DNA of 41,694 bases from Deltaproteobacteria bacterium (GCA_030262715.1 JAJSZR010000004.1:1-41694); one strand, 5' to 3'; shown: positions 1 to 8,697, counted from the stretch's first letter. Program-made: numbers and translations. Notes: generated by a model not told the origin, from the sequence alone.

Positions 1-526
1 CAAGAATCTTATTCCCTGGATTCCGGCTCTATGGCCGGAATGACAAGTCGCCTGGCGACAACGTAAAACTTGCTTCGCCTGAAGGCGAGGGGTTTCAACC
101 ATCCCCGAGAGCTAACCATGCGGGGCACTCAATGTCAGACTACAACTAAGCTTACTGCGGGGCAGAGCATTCCAAGTTTTGACAGCGCGGGTTAGCGGCT
201 GCATTTGCCTTGTTTATGGAGTGATTCTGTCTCATGGAATGCACCGCTCGACCTTCCTTCCCCAGGTCTGGGGGCAGTTGTCGGACAAGGAACAATTCCT
301 GGGACACCTGTGTCTTAAAGGCGGCATGGCAGCAACTGCATGGCATGATCCAGCTACCAGCGTAGAGGTATATCAAGCCGAGGTTTTTGGCGAAAAGGAT
401 TTCAAGTGAGCCTTCACTTAGAAATCAAAACAAGAAATACTAATGAACAGGAAATCTTTCTCATTTTGAATAATCCTTACCTATAACGTTCATCATTCCT
501 TCTTTTAAGAGTATGTCCATTCGAGA

Positions 527-2005
527 TCAGGACCTTTCTTGCAACCAATCCTTCACCAGTCTGGTCGCCATGCAGTCATCCTCGTTATAGTCCACGATGG
601 CCTGCATCTTGTTTCTCCAGTCTTTCGGGTCTTTTTGATACTTAAAGTAATAGGCGATAGCGTCCAGGGCGTTTATGTCATCGTGTCGCCATTTGAAACC
701 GAGGTAGTCGGCGATATCTTTGAGTCCGTTGCTGTAAGTGGGAAACACGAAGGCCCTTGTGCCCACCTTGTGGAGATCGATCATGTAAGGAAAAAGTAGC
801 GTTTCCACCTCTGATGCTAGGCCGTATCTTTCGCCCAATTGTTTTATGTGCCAGCGTTCGTAATTGTGCCAGTGATAAATGACATAGTCTTCCTGCTCTT
901 GCATAAATGACGTGAATTCTTGAAACATGTTGCCTTCATCCTGAAGCCGGTGTGCAATGAAGGGCCTGTAGTTCTCTGTGCCGTTTTTCCGGATTAGGAT
1001 TCCAATGAGATAATCGACCTGGCCCATCTCGTCTTCGTGGCCTGGCTGATCCGTCCCCTCCAGGTCCAAAAAAACTTCAGTGGATTTCTCGGGAAATTTC
1101 AAGGCGGATCGGTCGAGAAGAATCAACTCGTGTTTCTTGATTGCTTTAGCCCTCAAGATGAGCTTTTCGGCAGTGGCTTGCCCGATGCCACTGACTTTTT
1201 GCAAGTTTTTAACCTTTGCTGAGGATATATCCCAGATTTTCTTGAACCCATGGGCAACCAGATTGGCCTTCATTTTGGGTCCTACTTGTCCCACAAGGGA
1301 GACATCCCGGTTTTTGAGCGCCTGATGGTTGGCGTAAGTCTGCCACGGCCACTCAGCCCCATTGTATGTTGGGGTCGGTTCCTCTGCCCCGTCCAAAATG
1401 GCCTGGGTGCCCTTGATGGCTTTTGCCAAGCCTGTCTCGTAATCCTTGTATCTATATTCTTGTTCCTCATAATCACGGTTGATGATGAAGAACTTTTCCG
1501 GAAGGTATTCTTGAATCTTGTCGATAAGGTAAGTATAGAAAGCGCCCTGAATGATGTGTTCCTTTTTGATGTTCTTGGAAAGTTTGATCTCCTTCACCAC
1601 ATAGTGATAGTCACCAAAAATCGAGGCGTGTCCTGTCCGCTTTTCAAGGACATCGATTCTTCCTTGCATATTTTCAGGAAGAAAGAACATGGGCAGCCCG
1701 CATAGGACCTCGGTGCCTCTTGCCATTTCTTCCAATAGCCTTAAAAAACCCTCCTCTGGTTTTTTGTAGCTAATTGCCTCAAATTTTGGGTATTTCTTTT
1801 CAATGACATGCCTTTCGTGTTCCTGTCCCCTTTCATGCAAGAGCTCTCTATAGGGACTTCTCGGGTCCTTTTTGTCTTTTGAAACGAATGCCTCGCAGTA
1901 AATAGTGTAAGGTGAATCATGGTAGAGCGAAACATTCTGTGCCGTCAATTTACCTTTATCCGTGCCAGACCTGCACCGACGAAAGATGTCATCAATTCGT
2001 GACAT
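527..2005 (-). CDS. TM0106-family RecB-like putative nuclease (helix-hairpin-helix plus RNase H-like/YprB-type domain)
   Basis: ORF 527..2044. HhH-like 'KNLQKVSGIGQATAEKLILRA', then 'VFLDLEGTD...YLIGILI...HWHNYERWH...DYNEDDCMATRLVKDWL' typical of TM0106/YprB-like nucleases. Likely start MSRIDDIF near 2005. Confidence 0.8.
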   Translation of the reverse strand: MSRIDDIFRRCRSGTDKGKLTAQNVSLYHDSPYTIYCEAFVSKDKKDPRSPYRELLHERGQEHERHVIEKKYPKFEAISYKKPEEGFLRLLEEMARGTEVLCGLPMFFLPENMQGRIDVLEKRTGHASIFGDYHYVVKEIKLSKNIKKEHIIQGAFYTYLIDKIQEYLPEKFFIINRDYEEQEYRYKDYETGLAKAIKGTQAILDGAEEPTPTYNGAEWPWQTYANHQALKNRDVSLVGQVGPKMKANLVAHGFKKIWDISSAKVKNLQKVSGIGQATAEKLILRAKAIKKHELILLDRSALKFPEKSTEVFLDLEGTDQPGHEDEMGQVDYLIGILIRKNGTENYRPFIAHRLQDEGNMFQEFTSFMQEQEDYVIYHWHNYERWHIKQLGERYGLASEVETLLFPYMIDLHKVGTRAFVFPTYSNGLKDIADYLGFKWRHDDINALDAIAYYFKYQKDPKDWRNKMQAIVDYNEDDCMATRLVKDWLQERS

Positions 2006-2018
2006 GATGGGCAATACG

Positions 2019-2531
2019 CTATCCTTCCTCCTTCCAGATTTCAATAACCCTGTCTGCGACTTGCCCCGGAGTTAATTCGTCCGTATCAATTTCGTATTGA
2101 GCAGCGCTTTTGTATTTTGGAATCCTTCGTTCTAAGACTTCTATAATCTCTTCAGTAAAAGTCTTTCCGGTGGTCAAGGCGGGCCGTTCAGTGTCTCCTT
2201 GAATCCGCGAGACAATCGCATCCACTGAGGCTTTGAGCCAAAATATAAGAGAGTTCGTTTTTAGGGCCTCTATATTTTCAGGCCGTTCAATAATCCCGCC
2301 ACCGGTATCAATAATAATATTATCAAGTCCTGCCAATTTCCGGGTCTCTTCAGATTCCATATCGCGAAATTTTTGCCAGCCATATTTCTCCACAATTTCC
2401 GGAATTGACATGCCTGCCCTTTTAACTATTTCCGCATCCAAACCAATACACGGCATCCTAAGACGCACGGCCAAAAGCTCTCCCACCACACTTTTTCCGG
2501 TACCACGATAACCGATCAGTACTATATTCAT
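2019..2531 (-). CDS. aroK: Shikimate kinase
   Basis: Walker A 'GYRGTGKSVVGELLA', 'DTGGGIIERPENIEAL', 'RPALTTG'. Confidence 0.9.
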   Translation of the reverse strand: MNIVLIGYRGTGKSVVGELLAVRLRMPCIGLDAEIVKRAGMSIPEIVEKYGWQKFRDMESEETRKLAGLDNIIIDTGGGIIERPENIEALKTNSLIFWLKASVDAIVSRIQGDTERPALTTGKTFTEEIIEVLERRIPKYKSAAQYEIDTDELTPGQVADRVIEIWKEEG

Positions 2532-2564
2532 GATTCTAGTGTCTAAATGCTTAAGTTTTTTAAA

Positions 2565-2634
2565 GTAGACGCGCTGGACTCAAAATCCTGTGGGCCTCGC
2601 GCTTGTGCTAGTTCGACTCTCGCCTTCGGCACCA
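2565..2634 (+). pseudogene. Truncated, degenerate 3' part of tRNA-Leu (anticodon CAA)
   Basis: gtagacgcgctggactCAAaatcctgtgggcctcgcgcttgtgctagttcgactctcgccttcggcacca: D-arm end, anticodon loop, long variable arm, T-loop GTTCGACT and encoded CCA. The 5' acceptor/D-arm half is absent upstream, and anticodon and T stems carry mismatches. Confidence 0.8.
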
Positions 2635-3119
2635 GAATTTTTAACAGGTATGGCTACCGCCACGATTTCCTTAAGCAGGTCTTCCTTTAAAAGAATTCCT
2701 ACGACAGATGCCCCTTCCACGACCGGAAGCCAATCGATTTTGTGAGAAGTCATGAGATGGACAGCTTCCATAAGGGTACCATTTTGATGAATGACATGCA
2801 TAACCGGCGACATGATTTCACTGCTGGGCCTTTCAAGTATAGCCTCACACTCCTCCAAAAACTGACCCTGCCAGAAGATAGGAAGCTCTTCAGTGGCCTT
2901 TGTAGAAGACTCCATATGAGTAAGGATATCGTCGATAGAGAGCATTCCCAAGATCTCTTCTTCATCTTTTATCTCGTCAACTACCAGCAAGTAAGAAGAA
3001 CATCTACTTTTGCGTCTCTCATTCAGCACCTTGACCGCTTCTGCCACCTTTGTCTGCGGCGATATACGTTCAAGTGCCAACACATCAAGCATCAGATCTT
3101 TAATTCGTTTTTCAGGCAT
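2580..3119 (-). CDS. Tandem CBS-domain protein; C-terminus reads antisense through the tRNA-Leu relic
   Basis: Two CBS motifs ('ILGMLSIDDILTHME', 'WLPVVEGASVVGILLKEDLL'). C-terminal 'GAEGESRTSTSARPTGF' is the antisense translation of a tRNA 3' end. Confidence 0.85.
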   Translation of the reverse strand: MPEKRIKDLMLDVLALERISPQTKVAEAVKVLNERRKSRCSSYLLVVDEIKDEEEILGMLSIDDILTHMESSTKATEELPIFWQGQFLEECEAILERPSSEIMSPVMHVIHQNGTLMEAVHLMTSHKIDWLPVVEGASVVGILLKEDLLKEIVAVAIPVKNSGAEGESRTSTSARPTGF

Positions 3120-3135
3120 TACATCCAGACTTTTT

Positions 3136-3193
3136 AGGTAGAAGGTTGAAGGCTGAAGTTGTTAGCCTATCACCTTCAGCCTTCCACCTACCT
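3136..3193. repeat. Imperfect inverted repeat (hairpin) in the predicted leader of the CBS gene
   Basis: aggtagaaggttgaaggctgaagttg ... caccttcagccttccacctacct, arms about 23-26 nt with a short loop. Confidence 0.7.
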
Positions 3194-3225
3194 AGCTACG
3201 TTCCTCAAGTTGACTTTTTAATTTG

Positions 3226-3241
3226 AGCAAACGATGTGCCA
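3226..3241 (-). promoter_or_regulatory. Predicted sigma54 -24/-12 promoter for the CBS gene
   Basis: Minus-strand TGGCACATCGTTTGCT matches TGGCAC-N5-TTGCW with GG-N10-GC spacing. Confidence 0.8.
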
Positions 3242-3331
3242 GATCCTTGAGTGTTTACCCTCTAGTTGCTAATATATTGATTTTTAACCATTTGTGTACT
3301 ATTTGCGGAAAACTCAAGCCATTTATGAAGC

Positions 3332-3345
3332 GGCATATTTATGCC
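3332..3345. promoter_or_regulatory. Palindromic candidate upstream activator site 1 (GGCA-TATTTA-TGCC)
   Basis: Inverted repeat GGCA-N6-TGCC about 115-130 bp upstream of the inferred CBS transcription start. Confidence 0.6.
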
Positions 3346-3372
3346 ACAGGATTTGAGCCAAAATAGATTTTG

Positions 3373-3386
3373 ACATTTTTTTGCCC
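3373..3386. promoter_or_regulatory. Candidate upstream activator site 2 (GACA-TTTTTT-TGCC, one mismatch)
   Basis: Same 14-bp architecture, 41 bp from site 1. Confidence 0.45.
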
Positions 3387-3493
3387 ATCTGGTAATAATT
3401 TGAATTTAAAGAGAGCCGGCTAATTACTCTGTAAGGGCCTTCTGTGGGGCTTGGGCAATCAGCAGTCGGGCAACGAGAAAAGGCGAAGATGAG

Positions 3494-4573
3494 ATGATGT
3501 CTCATAAGATTGCGCTACATGGCCAAATCGAGCCGGATCTATTCCCAGAGTTTGTCATAGTAAGCGAGCATATGCATTCGGTGATTAGGACCGTGCAAAA
3601 GATTGCCCGGTTTGACGCCAATATCTTGATTTCTGGGGAGTCCGGAACTGGTAAGGAGCTTGTGGCCCGCATCATTCATCAAAAAAGCAGCCGGAGGAAT
3701 AAACCTTTTGTGCCGGTAAACTGCGGTATTCTTTCAGGCGAGCTGTTTGAAAGCAAGCTCTTCGGCCATGAAAAGGGGGCCTTTACAGGTGCTGTCAGGC
3801 AAACCAGGGGGAGATTTGAGCAGGCCCATAACGGGACTCTTTTTTTAGATGAAGTCTCGGAGATTTCGCTGCCTAATCAGGTGAACTTTCTGCGCGTACT
3901 GGAAGATGGCTGCTTTTGTCGAATTGGAGGCGAGATCCCCGTCAGGGTGAACGTCCGTATTATTGCGGCGACCAACAAGGATCTGGCAACTGAAGTCAAG
4001 GCAGGGCGCTTTAGAAAGGACCTATACTACCGCCTGAAGGTGATCCCCATTAATCTTCTTCCTTTAAGGAAACGGAAGAAAGCAATTCCTCATCTGGTAA
4101 ATAATTTCCTGGAAAGATTTGCCAAACTATATAAAAAGCCCAGGGTATCTGTCTCCCCTGATGCCATGGAATACTTGATGTCTTTCGACTGGCCAGGGAA
4201 TATTAGACACCTTAAGAATATAATGGAAAGAATGTTTCTGATGGCCCAAGGACCGCTAATCACTGTTAATGACTTTCCAGAGGATATTATGGACGTAGTT
4301 GCCCTTGACCCTGGAGAGAATCCAGGGCAAGAGACCCATAATCCAATCGCATCATCTTTCGATTTCGCAGCCTATGGTCCTATTGAACCGCTGCGAAAGG
4401 CACGTCAACGGATGGAGAAAACAATCATTCTGAGGGCCTTAGAGATGACGAGTGGACAGAGAGCCAGGGCCGCTGAACTTCTGGAGATTAAACCCCGTAC
4501 TCTTCGCCAAAAGATGAGCGACTATGGTATTGAGTTCCGGAAGACAGGAAAAGGAGGCCAGGCAAAGTTATAA
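3494..4573 (+). CDS. Sigma54-dependent transcriptional activator (AAA+ plus Fis-type HTH), no N-terminal receiver domain
   Basis: Walker A '[12 protein letters not shown]', 'GAFTGA', '[13 protein letters not shown]', C-terminal '[24 protein letters not shown]'. Confidence 0.93.
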   Translation: MMSHKIALHGQIEPDLFPEFVIVSEHMHSVIRTVQKIARFDANILISGESGTGKELVARIIHQKSSRRNKPFVPVNCGILSGELFESKLFGHEKGAFTGAVRQTRGRFEQAHNGTLFLDEVSEISLPNQVNFLRVLEDGCFCRIGGEIPVRVNVRIIAATNKDLATEVKAGRFRKDLYYRLKVIPINLLPLRKRKKAIPHLVNNFLERFAKLYKKPRVSVSPDAMEYLMSFDWPGNIRHLKNIMERMFLMAQGPLITVNDFPEDIMDVVALDPGENPGQETHNPIASSFDFAAYGPIEPLRKARQRMEKTIILRALEMTSGQRARAAELLEIKPRTLRQKMSDYGIEFRKTGKGGQAKL

Positions 4574-4617
4574 GCCTGACAAAAAAATAGGAACGACTTT
4601 CGATCGTAGGACTAAGG

Positions 4618-5028
4618 ATGAAACACAGGCTTTTGCTAGTTGATGATGAAGAAATGTTCCTGGAATTTCTCTCTAGGCGTTTGATAAGCTACCAGTACGA
4701 TGTAACAACTTGCTTAAGCGGTGAAAACGCCCTTGAAATGACTATGGAGCGCGATTTTGATGTGGTAATACTGGATGTGCTTATGCCTGGTATGGACGGG
4801 ATCGAGACCCTGCGGGAAATCAAGAAGATAAAGCCGCTTACCGAGGTAATCATGCTAACTGGCCATGCGTCCAGGGAATCGGGCATAGAAGGAATGAAGC
4901 TCGGTGCCCACAGTTATTTGAGCAAACCCTGTAATACTGAAGACCTGATCGCAAAAATCAACGATGCCTATGATAGAAAGGTCGAACATGAAAAACGCAT
5001 CAATATGGCGAGTCTTAATCCATCATGA
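4618..5028 (+). CDS. Single-domain response regulator (CheY-like)
   Basis: 'LLLVDDEE', phosphoacceptor 'VVILDVLMPGMDG', 'LSKPC'. Confidence 0.93.
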   Translation: MKHRLLLVDDEEMFLEFLSRRLISYQYDVTTCLSGENALEMTMERDFDVVILDVLMPGMDGIETLREIKKIKPLTEVIMLTGHASRESGIEGMKLGAHSYLSKPCNTEDLIAKINDAYDRKVEHEKRINMASLNPS

Positions 5029-5306
5029 TAAATTACTTCCGGCAAAAATGCCTATCCTGGGACCCGCTCGCAAATGGGGCGTCAGCCTTTGTAATTCCCT
5101 TGACAATGTCCTGAGAAAATACTAAAAAATTTTTGGTTAAGATTTTCGAATAGATATATGTTTTGACCGAGAGCCGCTTGTTTTCGCCAACGAGCAACAC
5201 GGTTATCTAGATATTTTTCTCGGAACGGCAGTTCTGACTAAAAATGGTTTTGCAAGTGGCTCCGGAATGAATTTAGGGTTTTGTATTTGATTTCAAGGAG
5301 CGATCT

Positions 5307-5810
5307 ATGAATGAACAATCAACCATTAGAGTTATTCGAGTTTTATTGGTAGACGATGAAGCGACTTTACTTGAATACCTGTCCAAGCGCCTTCTTAGAC
5401 AGGGCCATACAGTGAAGGCTTCCTTCTCCGGCGAGGAGGCTATCGAGGCGGCAAAACAAGAGCATTTTGATGTGGCGGTTGTCGATTTAAAAATGCCGGG
5501 GATAGGCGGGGTGGAGACACAAAGGAGGCTTAGAGAAATCCAACCATTCCTGCAATGCATCGTATTGACCGGCCACGGTTCCATAGAAAGCGCTTTGGAA
5601 AGTGGCCACGAGGAAGCCTTTCAGTATCTGCTCAAACCCGTTGACTATGACAATCTTGTGGCCGTCATTAAAGAAGCGTACGAGAAGAAAATTAAGTTAC
5701 AGGAAGCAAAATTCCAGGAACAACTGGAGGAACTTCACAGGCATGGGCTCGGGGCACTCGGGATGAAAAAGGCCATTGCGGAGTTGCGCAAGATCTATGG
5801 ATTCGAATAA
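5307..5810 (+). CDS. Response regulator (REC domain with C-terminal helix)
   Basis: 'VLLVDDEATLLEYL', 'VAVVDLKMPGIGG', 'LLKPVDYDNL'. Confidence 0.92.
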   Translation: MNEQSTIRVIRVLLVDDEATLLEYLSKRLLRQGHTVKASFSGEEAIEAAKQEHFDVAVVDLKMPGIGGVETQRRLREIQPFLQCIVLTGHGSIESALESGHEEAFQYLLKPVDYDNLVAVIKEAYEKKIKLQEAKFQEQLEELHRHGLGALGMKKAIAELRKIYGFE

Positions 5811-6951
5811 CTCTCTGGAGACCGAGCTGAAAAAGGCCAAGCAAGAACTGGCCGGTTATAAGATAGAGTTACATCAGACCAGGGGCTATCTTCAGTGTAT
5901 TCTGCAGAATTCCGAGGATATGATCTTTGCTACGGAAGTCGGCGGAATGCTGATTTCCTTCAGCAAGGGCGGCGAAAAGGTACTGGGTTACTCTTTTGCA
6001 GAATTAATAGGTACCTACATAAAGGATTTGGCTGAAGACCCTGTATCATTTGAGGAGTTTTTTAACTCCTCCGGGCAGGATGGCCCCACAGTGCAGTTGG
6101 ACATCCCCTTTCGACACAAGGAGGGAGGCACTGTTTATTTCAATGTTTCCCTTATAAACCTGACGAACAGGGAAGGCCAAATTGTGGGCACGGTCGGAGT
6201 ATGCAGGGACATCACCCTGTGGAAGAAGATCCAGGAAGACCTGGTCCGAATCGACAGGCTGGCGGAAATAGGAAGGATAGCAGCCGGAGTCGCCCACGAG
6301 ATCAATAATCCTTTAGCGATTATTGGCGAGGCTTCGGGATGGGCCGGCGAGGTAATCAGCGACGCTAAAGGCCTAAATCCCGAGGACCGGGAAGAACTGG
6401 AAAAGGCCACCAAAGAGATCAGCCTTCAGACCAACCGTTGTCGCAGCATAACCCATGAATTATTGGACTTCGCCCGTGGTTCAACCCCGGCATTAATCGA
6501 ATTTGATATCCACGACATCCTCAAAGACAGCATTAGTTTTCTCAAACCCGAGCTCAAACACACATCCATAGAAATCGATACCCAGTTTATGCCAGGTCCC
6601 CTAACCATGAAATCTGATCCAAAGTTGTTGGAGCAGGTCTTTGTAAACTTCATTACCAATGCCATTCATGCTATCCGAAGTAAGGGGGAAGACAAAGGGT
6701 GTATCCTGATAAAAACCCTTACAACAAACTCGGATGTGGAGATAAGTTTTGAAGACAATGGTACTGGGATCACGGAGGAAAACCAGAAAAAGATCTTTCA
6801 ACTGTTTTTTACCACTAAAGCTCCGGGGAAAGGGACAGGCCTTGGCCTCTCAATTAGCCAGAATATAGTAAAGAAGTTAGGCGGAACTATCACTCTTGAC
6901 AGCAAGCCCGGAGTCGGTACCAACTTCATCGTGCGACTTCCGCTCTCTTAA
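5799..6951 (+). CDS. PAS-domain sensor histidine kinase
   Basis: PAS region; H-box 'AAGVAHEINNPLAIIGEASGW'; N/G boxes 'NFITNAIHAI', 'DNGTGI', 'GKGTGLGLSIS'. Likely start MDSNNS, overlapping the preceding RR. Confidence 0.93.
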
Positions 6952-6954
6952 GTT

Positions 6955-6968
6955 GGCAAAAAAATGCC
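6955..6968. promoter_or_regulatory. Palindromic candidate upstream activator site (GGCA-AAAAAA-TGCC)
   Basis: 14-bp inverted repeat 4 bp after the HK stop; about -166 to -179 relative to the inferred Mrp transcription start. Confidence 0.55.
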
Positions 6969-6993
6969 TAAATAATCGTTTCTTTATTTATAC

Positions 6994-7007
6994 GGCATTA
7001 TTTTGCC
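6994..7007. promoter_or_regulatory. Palindromic candidate upstream activator site (GGCA-TTATTT-TGCC)
   Basis: Second 14-bp palindrome, 39 bp from the first; about -127 to -140 relative to the inferred Mrp transcription start. Confidence 0.55.
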
Positions 7008-7107
7008 ACTTTCCGACACTGCTCAATCTATTCCTACCTCAAGACAAATTAAAACAAAAGGTGTAAAATCAGTGTGTTAAAAGGCATTTCTGTAAGAAAT
7101 GAGGGAC

Positions 7108-7123
7108 TGGCACATCTATTGCT
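7108..7123 (+). promoter_or_regulatory. Predicted sigma54 -24/-12 promoter of the Mrp-type operon
   Basis: TGGCACATCTATTGCT matches TGGCAC-N5-TTGCW with GG-N10-GC spacing, 66 bp upstream of the first CDS. Confidence 0.85.
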
Positions 7124-7188
7124 AAAAACAAATTAACAATCGTGCGTTTCCCAAAATTGCAAAACCAATAAAAAAAAGGGGGCGTCTG

Positions 7189-7758
7189 TTGGATAAGCAA
7201 GAGGAAGAAGGGCTGGGGCACGAGCACAATACCAGCAGAGTAGAAAATTTGGATCGGAGTTCAGGACGCCGAAAGAATTATGGCCCTATTATGGTCACAT
7301 TCTTTATTATGTTTGGTGTCTGGGTCGTCCTTTCAGGCAAGTTTGATCCTTTTCATCTCAGCCTCGGGGTCATCTCCTGCGCCATCGTGGCTTACCTTTC
7401 AGCCGACCTGTTGCGTCCTTCTGTGAGAGGTCTTTTAATTATGTTGGTCCGATGGATCCCGTATCTCCCGTGGCTTATAAAGGAGATTATCAAAGCAAAC
7501 CTACATGTTACATATCTTGTCTTCCATCCAAGGATGATGGACCTGATTGACCCCAGAATTATCAAATTCCGAAGCAAACTGGAGAGCGAACTGGCCCTGG
7601 TCACCTTTGCCAATTCGATCACCCTCACTCCAGGCACTATTACGGTCAATGTATCACCCGATGGCGATTTTAAGGTTCATGCCATTGACAAGGCGTCTGG
7701 TGAGCCTTTGCCGGGCGAGATGGAGGCCAGGGTTGCCAAGGCATTTGGGGAGGGCTGA
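7189..7758 (+). CDS. mnhE: Na+/H+ antiporter subunit E (MnhE/MrpE)
   Basis: 'VWVVLSGKFDPFHLSLGVISC', 'LVTFANSITLTPGTITVNV'; TTG start. Confidence 0.9.
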   Translation: MDKQEEEGLGHEHNTSRVENLDRSSGRRKNYGPIMVTFFIMFGVWVVLSGKFDPFHLSLGVISCAIVAYLSADLLRPSVRGLLIMLVRWIPYLPWLIKEIIKANLHVTYLVFHPRMMDLIDPRIIKFRSKLESELALVTFANSITLTPGTITVNVSPDGDFKVHAIDKASGEPLPGEMEARVAKAFGEG

Positions 7759-8045
7759 TGGATAACATCTTTTTATATTCGGCTCTTTATCTGGCCTTTC
7801 TGATGATCCTCTCCTTGGTCCGGGCCGTGCTTGGGCCAACGGTCCTGGACCGTATGATTGGCGTCAATGCCATCGGGAGCAAGACTGTCGTATTGCTGAT
7901 CCTGATCGGTTTTCTTTATCATCGGGTGGATATGTTCGTAGATATTGCACTGGCCTATGCCATGCTGAACTTTATCGCAGTGCTGGCGGCTTCAAGATAC
8001 TTTCAAAAGCGTAAAGGATTGTACGACGAAGCGCCGTATCTGTAA
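7758..8045 (+). CDS. mnhF: Antiporter subunit F (MnhF/MrpF)
   Basis: 'VRAVLGPTVLDRMIGVNAIGSKTVVLLILIG...DIALAYAMLNFIAVLAASRY'. Confidence 0.9.
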   Translation: MDNIFLYSALYLAFLMILSLVRAVLGPTVLDRMIGVNAIGSKTVVLLILIGFLYHRVDMFVDIALAYAMLNFIAVLAASRYFQKRKGLYDEAPYL

Positions 8046-8115
8046 ATTCTATTCAAGGATTCTTTTACCAATGCCTTTGACAGGGGTTCACGAAGGACAC
8101 AGGAGATTTTGAAGA

Positions 8116-8448
8116 ATGGATATCATGGATATCATCGTATTAGTGCTGTTGTTCTCCGGGCTGTTTTTCCTTACAGGAGGGGCAGTGGGGATTCTGCGTT
8201 TTCCTGATTTTTATTCCAGGCTCCACCCCGCAGGTAAACTTGATACCCTTGGCTCCCTTCTGGCCATGACCGCCTTTGCCCTTTTTAACCTCCATCATTT
8301 TTCCCTGGGCGCCTTGCTGACCAGCCTGAAAATTCTTCTTATTGTTGTATTTATTTTTCTGGCCAGCCCCACAGCAACCCATGGCATTGTTGACGCCGGC
8401 GTCAGGGCCGGTCTGGCCCCCTGGACCAAGGGACAGAAAAGGAGGTAA
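8116..8448 (+). CDS. mnhG: Antiporter subunit G (MnhG/MrpG)
   Basis: 'GLFFLTGGAVGILRFPDFYSRLHPAGKLDTLGSLLAM...SPTATHGI'. Confidence 0.92.
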   Translation: MDIMDIIVLVLLFSGLFFLTGGAVGILRFPDFYSRLHPAGKLDTLGSLLAMTAFALFNLHHFSLGALLTSLKILLIVVFIFLASPTATHGIVDAGVRAGLAPWTKGQKRR

Positions 8449-8451
8449 CCT

Positions 8452-8697
8452 ATGATCTGGCCGATAGATCTGGCAATTCTCACCCTGGTCGTTATCGCTG
8501 GTATTGGCGCCCTTATGGTCAAGGATTTGCTTGGTGCCGCCATCCTGTTTGGGGCTTACAGCTTCATGATGTGTCTGCTCTGGTCCATCATGGGAGCAGT
8601 GGATGTGGCCTTTACTGAGGCTTCGGTCGGAGCAGGTGTCAGTACGGTCTTTTTTGTTGCCGCTGTATTCCGCACATCAAGGAGGACAAAAGATTGA
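8452..8697 (+). CDS. DUF4040/MbhD-like antiporter subunit
   Basis: Small hydrophobic protein 'MVKDLLGAAILFGAYSFMMCLLWSIMGAVDVAFTEASVGAGVSTVFFVAAV', as in MbhD and the MrpA C-terminal region. Confidence 0.87.
   Translation: MIWPIDLAILTLVVIAGIGALMVKDLLGAAILFGAYSFMMCLLWSIMGAVDVAFTEASVGAGVSTVFFVAAVFRTSRRTKD

Noticed and set aside
152-376. 74-aa minus ORF containing CSCCH, a heme-like CXXCH motif
   Set aside because: No signal peptide, short, overlaps another spurious ORF, atypical composition; the motif is likely chance.
1250-1705. 151-aa plus ORF antisense to the RecB-like nuclease
   Set aside because: Opposite-strand shadow ORF of a well-supported CDS; no domain recognised.
1-2565. Complete integrative element ending at the tRNA relic
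   Set aside because: No integrase, transposase or phage genes; housekeeping aroK lies inside; only the scar is supportable.
2565-2634. Functional tRNA-Leu(CAA)
   Set aside because: 5' acceptor strand and most of the D-arm are missing; stems are mismatched.
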